The notes below the pieces were generated by a model. It worked only from the letters and a program-made list of their open reading frames with translations, was not told where the DNA came from and did not search any database. The position numbers and the translations under genes were made by a program. Source: Elusimicrobiota bacterium (GTDB lineage: Bacteria; Elusimicrobiota; Elusimicrobia; 2-01-FULL-59-12; JACPXA01). Taken from it: a stretch of DNA of 7,430 bases. Shown here in pieces: positions 1 to 6,000 of the stretch. Location: the NCBI GenBank assembly GCA_016196785.1, contig JACPXA010000155.1, positions 1 through 7,430 of the forward strand, given 5' to 3'. Position 1 is the stretch's first letter. Each line of letters starts with the position of its first letter.

Positions 1-1
1 A

Positions 2-352
2 CGGGCCACGGAGGTGGACCGGCTTGCGACCGACTACGCCGAGAAGGAGCAGGCACTCGCCCGGCAGGTCACCCGGCTCAAGGACGTGGGGGCAGCCATT
101 GCCGCGGAGCGGAAGACCATCGCCGAGGTCCGGGAGAAGTGGGAGGCCGAACGCGCCGCCGCCCTCGGAGCCGACCACAAGGCCCGCGAGGAGTTGGCCG
201 CGTTCCGCGCCCAGGCGGTCGCCGAGATCGAGGCCCTTCGCCAGCAGGCTCCGGAGCTGGAAGGGCAGGCCACCGCGGCGCTCGAACGACTGTCGTCTGC
301 CCGCGACATGCTTCGTGGCCACCTCAGCGAGTTGCACGACTTCGCGCGCCTG
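2..352 (+). other. Coiled-coil coding segment of unknown origin
   Basis: This stretch encodes about 117 residues rich in Ala, Glu, Arg, Gln and Leu, with heptad-like hydrophobic spacing and almost no Pro or Gly, for example KWEAERAAA and EIEALRQQAPELEGQ. That pattern is a long alpha-helical coiled coil. Sixty-base samples counted by hand were 70% and 77% GC (lines 1 and 181), against 62-67% in samples of the following mdh and coaX parts. Codons also end more uniformly in G or C. It has no relation to malate dehydrogenase. It looks like the middle of a different protein, possibly from a different genome. I do not recognise the family. Confidence 0.6.
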
Positions 353-1036
353 AGCCGGGAAGATCTCGCCGCCACCAACGCCGGCATCGTGAAAGACGTC
401 GTGCAGCAGGTGACCCGCTACTCCCCCCAATCCATCCTCCTCGTGGTCTCCAACCCGCTTGATGCGATGTGTTGGGTGGCCTATCGGGTGAGCGGGTTCC
501 CCAAGCAGCGGGTCGTGGGAATGGCCGGGATACTCGACACCGCTCGGATGCGAAGCTTTGTCAGCGAGGCGCTCGGGGTTTCCGCGGCGGATGTCCAAGC
601 CTTGGTGTTGGGGAGCCACGGCGATAGCATGGTCCCGCTCCTTCGGCACTGCACCGTGGGAGGGATCCCGCTGACGCAGCTCCTTTCGCCAGCCAAGCTA
701 GAGGCCATCATCCAACGGACCCGCGATGGCGGCGCCGAGGTCGTAAAATTCTTAAAGTCCGGCAGCGCCTACTATGCCCCCAGCGCCGCTATTCTCGAGA
801 TGGTGGAGTCCCTCCTGTTGGATCGAAAACGGGTATTGCCCTGCGCCGCCTATCTGGAGGGGGAGTACGGCCTCCGAGGGATATTTCTGGGGGTGCCGGT
901 GGTGTTGGGCGCCGGGGGGATCGAACGGATCGTTGAGGTCGAATGCGCCACCGAAGAGCGCACCGCGCTCCAAACCTCCGCCGCTCAAGTCCAAGCGGTC
1001 ATCCAGCAGCTCAAGTCGTATGCTGTTAGCGATTGA
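2..1036 (+). CDS. mdh: Malate dehydrogenase C-terminal part fused in frame to a coiled-coil segment; 5' partial, probably chimeric
   Basis: From about base 353 to the stop at 1034-1036 this reads as NAD-dependent malate dehydrogenase of the LDH-like family, the cytoplasmic TCA-cycle enzyme interconverting malate and oxaloacetate. Visible family motifs are SREDLAATNAGIV, VVSNPLDAMCWVAY, the DTAR motif with substrate-binding Arg, the GSHGDSMVP motif with catalytic His, and SAYYAPSAA followed by RKRVLPCAAYLEGEYG. The N-terminal ~85-90 residues usual in the family are absent, including the glycine-rich NAD-binding loop and the PRKPG substrate loop. In their place is an Ala/Glu/Arg-rich coiled coil. 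The frame is open to the window's left edge, so the GTG at 14 is only one possible start and the true start may lie upstream. As written, the protein could not bind NAD normally. It is either a real fusion or pseudogene, or a misassembly. The mdh identity is secure; the intactness of the gene is not. Confidence 0.85.
   Translation, partial: RATEVDRLATDYAEKEQALARQVTRLKDVGAAIAAERKTIAEVREKWEAERAAALGADHKAREELAAFRAQAVAEIEALRQQAPELEGQATAALERLSSARDMLRGHLSELHDFARLSREDLAATNAGIVKDVVQQVTRYSPQSILLVVSNPLDAMCWVAYRVSGFPKQRVVGMAGILDTARMRSFVSEALGVSAADVQALVLGSHGDSMVPLLRHCTVGGIPLTQLLSPAKLEAIIQRTRDGGAEVVKFLKSGSAYYAPSAAILEMVESLLLDRKRVLPCAAYLEGEYGLRGIFLGVPVVLGAGGIERIVEVECATEERTALQTSAAQVQAVIQQLKSYAVSD
353..367 (+). 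other. Junction between coiled coil and mdh
   Basis: These five codons read Ser-Arg-Glu-Asp-Leu. They fit the malate dehydrogenase consensus (Gly-Met-Ser-Arg-Glu/Asp-Asp-Leu-Leu-Ala-Thr-Asn) and would also sit comfortably in a charged coiled coil. Homology to mdh begins here and coiled-coil character stops here. A short sequence shared by two unrelated genes is a typical breakpoint both for assembly chimeras and for microhomology-driven recombination. The exact base of the join cannot be fixed from this window alone. Confidence 0.5.
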
Positions 1037-1790
1037 TGTCGGGAATACCCAGGTAACCGCTGGGGTCTTTCGAGACAAAAAACTTCTCGCCACCTGGCGC
1101 CTCGCCACGGATCGCAACCGGACGGCTGACGAATACGGGACCAAACTCTTAGACTGTTTCCATTATGCGACGCTCGATGCGACGGAAGTCCGCGGGACGA
1201 TTCTGGCTAGCGTGGTGCCGCCGTTAGACCCGGTGTTTCAAGAGGTCTGCCAACGCTACTTTAAACACAAACCCTTGGTGGTCAATGCGTCGCTCGCCGT
1301 AGGGATCAAAAACCTCTACCGGAATCCTCAGGAGGTGGGGGCGGATCGGTTGGTGAACGCCGTGGCGGCCTATGCGCTGGTCGGGGGACCCTGCATTGTC
1401 GTAGATTTTGGGACCGCGACGACCTTCGACTGTATCACGAAGCAGGGGGAATACACCGGTGGGGCGATCGCCCCGGGCCTCCAGATGGCCGTAGAGGCGC
1501 TGGCTGAGCGCACCGCAAAACTTCCCAAGGTGGAGATCGTCAAACCGAGCCGCGCGATCGGCAAAACCACCGCTGAAAGTCTCCAAGCAGGCCTGTTTTT
1601 TGGATTCCTCGGGTTAGTGGAAGGACTGCTCCGGGAGCTCCGTCGGGAACTGAAGGGGAACCCCAAGGTCATCGCCACCGGGGGGCTAGCCCCGCTGGTT
1701 GCGGGGGAGAGCCGCTTGGTGGAGAAGGTCCTCCCGCACTTGACGTTGGAGGGACTCCGAATCATCTGGGACCGCCACCAGGCAGGGTAG
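1020..1790 (+). CDS. coaX: Type III pantothenate kinase
   Basis: This 256-residue cytoplasmic enzyme phosphorylates pantothenate with ATP, the first step of coenzyme A synthesis. It belongs to the ASKHA fold. All family landmarks are visible: the N-terminal phosphate-binding motif DVGNTQVTAG (residues 6-15), the NPQEVGADRLVNAVAAY block (102-118) with the conserved GADR, VDFGTATTFDCI (128-139), YTGGAIAPGL (145-154) and the ATGGLAPLV loop (219-227). Length matches the usual ~255-260 residues. I chose ATG 1020 because the protein then begins directly with MLLAIDVGNT, as in the family; the frame is open further upstream but that part is out-of-frame mdh. The start overlaps the mdh stop by 17 bases with no clear Shine-Dalgarno, so translational coupling to mdh is likely. 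Type III kinases are generally insensitive to CoA feedback. No sign of damage. Confidence 0.95.
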   Translation: MLLAIDVGNTQVTAGVFRDKKLLATWRLATDRNRTADEYGTKLLDCFHYATLDATEVRGTILASVVPPLDPVFQEVCQRYFKHKPLVVNASLAVGIKNLYRNPQEVGADRLVNAVAAYALVGGPCIVVDFGTATTFDCITKQGEYTGGAIAPGLQMAVEALAERTAKLPKVEIVKPSRAIGKTTAESLQAGLFFGFLGLVEGLLRELRRELKGNPKVIATGGLAPLVAGESRLVEKVLPHLTLEGLRIIWDRHQAG

Positions 1791-1795
1791 GAGGG
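1789..1795 (+). promoter_or_regulatory. Shine-Dalgarno of the outer-membrane protein gene
   Basis: The sequence AGGAGGG overlaps the coaX stop codon and lies 4-5 bases before ATG 1800. It is a near-perfect ribosome binding site and fixes the start of the downstream gene. Its overlap with the coaX stop supports joint transcription of the two genes. Confidence 0.8.
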
Positions 1796-1799
1796 AACG

Positions 1800-2810
1800 A
1801 TGTTTAAACACCCATGGGTTAGATTAGGCGTTGTCGTAGGGCTATGTCTCGGAGGGCTTGAGACATCGTGGGCGGCGCCGACGAGTGACGATTTCACCAC
1901 GTCAACAAATCGTCTTTCCTCCGATTGGAAGCTCTTAAGTCAGTGGCAAAGCGACAACCTCACTGAATCCCTGGCCTTTCACGCAGCGTCTGGGGTTGCC
2001 TTTCCTGCCGACGTCATCAAACTGGGTGGGTTTGAGCTTGGATTCGCTGGGGTCGTCAGCTCCAGCAAACTTGATAACGGTGCGCTGCTGGGGTTACCAA
2101 CGCAAGTCGTTCGCACCCAGGATCTGGATCGGTTGAATCGTTTGCCGATTCCGGCGGCGGTGGGGCATGTGAAGATTGGGTTGCCCGGGGGATGGGATGT
2201 GGGCGGCAAGGCGGGCGGGTTCTCCGAGACCCTGAAGAAAGGCGACTCCCGGAGCAAGGTGAAGAACACCGTGTGGGGGATCGAGATCCGTAAAGCACTC
2301 ATCGCCGACGGCCTCACCCGACCCTTTGGCTTGGCGTTAAGCGCCACCCTTGACGGTGCCCAAGGCAGCCTCGAGTTAACTGACACCTACAACAAGACCT
2401 CTCCCAATGTCACCATGAGTGGCCGTCAGTTCGACATCACCCCGAACACGAAGACCGTGGACAAGGCGGATTGGAACGTCAAATCATTGGGAGGCCGCCT
2501 GATTCTGAGCAAGAAACTGCCGATCCTACATCCGTACATCGGAGCGGCTGTCAACCGCAACTTTGGGACGGTGCGTTCCGGAATCACCACCACCGGCGAT
2601 GTCACCTTGAAGGATCTCTCCGATGGCCAAACCGCCACCCAAAGCGTCGGCACGCTGTCAGGATCTGCTTCTGCCGAGGCTGGAACCACGCAACTTCGCC
2701 TCTTGGCAGGGACCGAAATCTCCCTATTGGCGCTCCGATTAGGACTCTATGGGGAGTACACCGCTCGCCATTTCGCCGGGACTCTGGGACTCCGCTTCCA
2801 GTTCCGCTAG
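1800..2810 (+). CDS. Predicted outer-membrane beta-barrel protein, family not recognised
   Basis: This 336-residue protein starts with a Sec signal peptide: a basic start (MFKHPWVR), a hydrophobic core (LGVVVGLCLGGL) and a likely cleavage after Ser-Trp-Ala at residue 25. The rest is rich in Gly, Ser, Thr and alternating polar/hydrophobic stretches typical of membrane beta-strands, such as VGHVKIGLPGGWDVGGKAG (121-139), PFGLALSATLDG, HPYIGAAVNRNFG and LRLGLYGEYTARHFAGTLGLRFQFR-type terminal strands (312-336). The last residues alternate aromatic and basic (FQFR) instead of ending in the classic final Phe. I infer a small barrel in the outer membrane, but cannot name a family or a substrate. 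It lies 9 bases after coaX with a strong ribosome site, so it is probably in the same transcript. Its location just before a riboswitch-controlled exported giant is suggestive only; the two have separate control signals. Confidence 0.7.
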   Translation: MFKHPWVRLGVVVGLCLGGLETSWAAPTSDDFTTSTNRLSSDWKLLSQWQSDNLTESLAFHAASGVAFPADVIKLGGFELGFAGVVSSSKLDNGALLGLPTQVVRTQDLDRLNRLPIPAAVGHVKIGLPGGWDVGGKAGGFSETLKKGDSRSKVKNTVWGIEIRKALIADGLTRPFGLALSATLDGAQGSLELTDTYNKTSPNVTMSGRQFDITPNTKTVDKADWNVKSLGGRLILSKKLPILHPYIGAAVNRNFGTVRSGITTTGDVTLKDLSDGQTATQSVGTLSGSASAEAGTTQLRLLAGTEISLLALRLGLYGEYTARHFAGTLGLRFQFR

Positions 2811-2818
2811 ATCTTCTC

Positions 2819-2847
2819 TTAACAATCCATCCGTCAATATTAACAAT
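2819..2847 (+). repeat. Two TTAACAAT direct repeats in an AT-rich stretch
   Basis: TTAACAAT occurs at 2819-2826 and again at 2840-2847, 21 bases apart, which is two turns of the DNA helix. The stretch 2819-2858 is markedly AT-rich compared with the surrounding GC-rich genes and lies just upstream of the -35 box at 2863. It could be a regulator binding site or an UP-like element for RNA polymerase. I see no inverted repeat followed by a T-run here, so no intrinsic terminator is evident for the upstream gene. Confidence 0.35.
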
Positions 2848-2862
2848 TTCTAAAAATACCCA

Positions 2863-2891
2863 TTGACAGAACTGACGACTAGGGTTAGGCT
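2863..2891 (+). promoter_or_regulatory. Predicted sigma70-type promoter for the riboswitch transcript
   Basis: A perfect -35 box TTGACA (2863-2868) is followed after exactly 17 bases by TAGGCT (2886-2891), a weak -10 box matching the consensus at T1, A2 and T6. The upstream side is AT-rich. Transcription would start near 2897-2899, giving a leader of about 160 bases that includes the whole hairpin and riboswitch before ATG 3058. The position makes sense because the long gene needs its own promoter in front of its aptamer. Confidence 0.55.
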
Positions 2892-2904
2892 TAGATGGTT
2901 ATAT

Positions 2905-2957
2905 GACCGTCGGGGCGTCAGTGTGACTTCCTAATACTGATCGCTAAGCCGTCGGTC
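2905..2957 (+). promoter_or_regulatory. Leader hairpin overlapping the 5' strand of riboswitch helix P1
   Basis: The outer stem pairs GACCGTCGG (2905-2913) with CCGTCGGTC (2949-2957), 8 of 9 positions with one T-T mismatch. The inner stem pairs GCGTCAGT (2915-2922) with 2936-2944, 8 pairs with a single bulged T at 2941. The loop is 2923-2935. The hairpin would be the first structure in the predicted transcript. Bases 2953-2956 (CGGT) are also the proposed 5' strand of aptamer helix P1, so hairpin and closed aptamer exclude each other. A role in switching is inference. Confidence 0.5.
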
Positions 2958-3055
2958 TATGCGATAAAGGCAAACTGTCCGTAAGGGCAGGACGCAAAGC
3001 CTCAGGTCATCGCTCTCATCCGTGAAAGGAGAGGGCGGTGATGGCTGGGTTACCG
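2953..3055 (+). promoter_or_regulatory. Cyclic di-GMP-I (GEMM-I) riboswitch aptamer
   Basis: The conserved GEMM-I core is clear: GATAAAGGCAAAC (2963-2975), a P2 hairpin CTGTCC-GTAA-GGGCAG (2975-2990) closed by a GNRA loop, then GACGCAAAGCC (2991-3001), a long P3 hairpin, and the conserved 3' end CTGGGTTACCG (3045-3055). GGC 2969-2971 pairs with GCC 2999-3001. P3 pairs 3007-3017 with 3031-3041 (two G-U pairs) and 3019-3021 with 3028-3030. P1 is short: CGGT 2953-2956 with ACCG 3052-3055. By alignment with the Vc2 aptamer from memory, the guanine that selects c-di-GMP over cGAMP (G20) appears to be G2969. The aptamer ends two bases before ATG 3058 with no terminator in between, so control of translation is most likely. 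c-di-GMP is the second messenger governing motile versus attached growth. Confidence 0.93.
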
Positions 3056-3061
3056 AAATGA
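3041..3061 (+). other. Possible six-codon leader reading frame overlapping the giant gene's start
   Basis: ATG 3041 opens a six-codon frame (MAGLPK) that stops at TGA 3059-3061, sharing ATGA with the start codon at 3058. An AGGAG lies at 3027-3031, nine bases before this ATG. ATG 3058 itself has no good Shine-Dalgarno. Translation of the small frame could deliver ribosomes to the giant gene by coupling. Against it, the AGGAG and first base are paired in riboswitch helix P3, and all of the sequence lies in the conserved aptamer, so the frame may be chance. Confidence 0.2.
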
Positions 3062-6000
3062 AGCAGAGTAGAGAGAGGAAGAGTGGCCTTTTATGTCACC
3101 AGTGGCTGTGGCTGGGGATGGCTGCCTTTCTTTTGGCTGGGAGATCTCATGTCAGCCCCGTTGTAGCGGCCACGCTCGTCGTCACCGTGGCCAATGACCG
3201 GGGCGACCCCTTAGCCGGGGTGGACGTCGCCGCGGTGGCGTTTGACCCAGCTACGCAGGTTCCCAGCGCATTGCTCACTGAACTGGGGCAAACCACGACG
3301 AATGGGCAGGTCAGTTTCTCGGTCAATAATAACACCCCCTATACGATTTTCGCCACGGCACCTGGCTATACCCCGACCGCTCAGACCCAGCTTAGTGATC
3401 CGGAAAACGTCTCACTCCAGGGAGAAGGCACCCTCACCAAGCAGATCATCCTGATCCCGGGAATGCGGCAAGTTGGCCAGCTCCAGACGAGCGTCAAGCT
3501 TTCGACTGCCTCGGGACTAATCATCGCATCGGTTGAACTTCGGAAGACCCGAACGCCAGTCGCTTCCGGTGTGCAACGGTTGACCAGCCAAGAAGGTCTT
3601 CTCACCCTTTCCAATGTTCCTCCCGCCCCTGCCGGTGCCTATCGTCTGACCGCCTTTGAGGTACTGAGTGGCCGAGCGCTCTCGGTGGTGGTCCCGGAGG
3701 AGATCTTGGTTGGGAGAACCCTTGCGGTGGGGACGTTGGATTTTTCCAACTCGGGCGCGGTGGCCGCTCCGACTCAAGGCTCGCTGAATGTGGGAGGAAT
3801 GCCGGCTGTTGAAGGGGTGGTGAAAGAAAGCCTGGGAGGACGGCCGGTGGTTGAGGCCAAGGTGCTGATCATTGACCTCAACGACTCACGGAAGCCACCG
3901 AGGGTCAGTGTGACGGACGCCAATGGCCGCTACGAGGTCTTTGATCTGCCTCCATCCACCTATGCCCTCCTGGCGCTCGCCAATGGGTATGACGGGGTGT
4001 TGGATAATGGGGGAGGCAATGGCTATGCGATCAATGGGGACCGTTTGGTCCGTCACTTTGACGGCTCAAGCGCGCACAACGCGGCGTTAGCACCCGCCCG
4101 GGGAACCGTCGCGGGAGTCGTCCGATGGGGCGGACAGCCTCTGCCTGGCGTCGAGGTGGTTGCCGTGGGGGATCCGAGGGTCTGGCAGGGAACCGATCGC
4201 TATGCCGGTTCTGTGGCTGCCCGTGGTGAAGGCCGCCAGCGTACTGCGGCCGATGGGACCTTTACCCTCTCGGGCCTCGCCCCCGGTAACTATGTCATCC
4301 AGGTGATCGCCTCATGGCTGGCCCAGCCGTATGTCTGGAATTGGGGATCCAACCAGTGGCTTGAGCGGGCCGTCGGCGGCGTCGCGGCGGGGGATGACCA
4401 GCGACTCAGCGTGGCCAAGATCAACGACACCACCTGGGCGAATTCACTCTATAACGCGGCCGGCACGGCCCTTCCTTCCTCCTTGACCATCAATCTTGCG
4501 GACTCGGGGTCAGTCAGCGCACCGACCGGCACCGGCCAGGTGGGCCAGGTGACAGGCACCCTGCAATTTCCCACCGTCGTTACCCTCTCCCAAGACCGTC
4601 CCATCATGATCCTGGCCCGCCAAGTCGCTAACGTCTCTGGGGACCAGGCAGCTGTTGGGACCGCGGTCATCCCCGCCCAGGGCACCGTGACGGGACAGAC
4701 CTTTCCCTACTCGCTGAATGTACAGCCGGGGGGTCTCTATGTCCTTGAGGTGCAATCGGCTGAGTACGGGATGGTGCGGCAACCCGGCGTCGCCAGGCGC
4801 GTGGATTTAACCCGGGCATCGGTCGTCACGAACGTTGACCTGGCGCTGGCTCCGGCAGGTCGAGTCGTCGGGTTCATCAAGTTGCCAGACGGATCATTAT
4901 TCAGACCGATCAACGGAGGCACGGTGAACGATCGGCTTTGTCAGGTGGAGGCCCAGGGGGACACGGTGGCGTCCTGGGCGGTGGCCGAGGTGGGTGAAAC
5001 AGGCCATTTTGAGCTCCGTGGGTTGCTGCCGGGGCGGTATACCCTCAGGACGATGGGTTCTGGGGAATTCCCGTGGTCGAACGCCACCCTGCGGGAGGTC
5101 GCTGTGACGGCGGGCCAGACCGCCCAGATCGAGATCTCGTTGGCACCCGGGGTACCGTGCCGGCCCACCGTTCCAGCGGCGGCCCTGCGACTCTGGCCCG
5201 GGGCGCGCGGAGGGTTCACCGTTGTAGCGGTCCCAGCGGGGCAGGCGTTCTCCGCATCCAAGTGGCGTGGACTGCTCTTAGGTTTCGACGCCGCCGCTGA
5301 GTTTTTCCAGGTGGATACGACCACATGGACGGTGGGCTACCTGGCGCCAGGCCAATATGATTTCTATGTCCGCTATCTGGAAGAATACGGCCAGGCGGAA
5401 GATGGAATCAGCTCGCGGTATCCCTTCTCCGTTCTCCTCGGAGCGGCCAAAAACGTCTTCATCGGTGCCGAGAGCCAGAAAACCGGGAGTCCCCCCGCGG
5501 TGACCGTTTCGATCCCCGCCGTGCCGCTCATAGTGAGTGGGGTGCAAGGACAGGTCACCGGCCGGTCACCGTTTAGCGCCGGCGATCTCAAGCTCTATGG
5601 CCAAGAGATCTTCACCTTGTTGAGCCGTGCCCCGATCATCGCCGTCTTGGGTCCGTCCGGTGAACTGAAGGCATTAGCCCAGGCGGTCCCTCCCAATCAG
5701 TCGAGCGTCTTAGGAGCTTGGCAGACCGCCGCCGCCTCAGGAGACCCCGTGAGGATTCAAACGCTGATGGCCCGTTTTCCCTTGGCGTATCGGGTCCTGG
5801 GATTGCCGACCGGGACGTATACCGGGACGCTCCTCTCTCCCAGTCTGCCGCCCGTCACCACGCGCTTGCAGGTGTCCGGGTTGACCACCTGGGATATTTC
5901 TCTGGATCGTGACGCCCCCGCTGGTGGGCGGATTGAAGGGCGCGTGACCGACGCCGTCAGTGGTCGGCCACTCGGTGAAGCCTGGGTGGCTCTCAAGAAG

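Noticed and set aside
774..1019. N-terminal extension of coaX from ATG 774
   Set aside because: It overlaps mdh out of frame, gives Pro/Ser/Arg-rich nonsense typical of a shadow frame, and the family begins at MLLAIDVGNT (ATG 1020).
14..1036. GTG at 14 as the true start of the first gene
   Set aside because: The frame stays open to base 2 and coiled-coil residues continue upstream of it, and no ribosome site is evident before the GTG. The gene is better treated as 5' partial.
2811..2862. Intrinsic terminator after the outer-membrane protein gene
   Set aside because: No GC-rich inverted repeat followed by a T-run was found.
2963..3001. cGAMP-selective variant of the GEMM-I aptamer
   Set aside because: The base aligned with position 20 of Vc2 appears to be G, as in c-di-GMP binders. 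The alignment was made from memory, so this is a moderate-strength rejection.
3093..3200. ATG 3093 with a strong purine-rich site at 3071-3083
   Set aside because: It is out of frame with the giant protein and runs only ~35 codons; no in-frame start lies at the right distance from that purine stretch.
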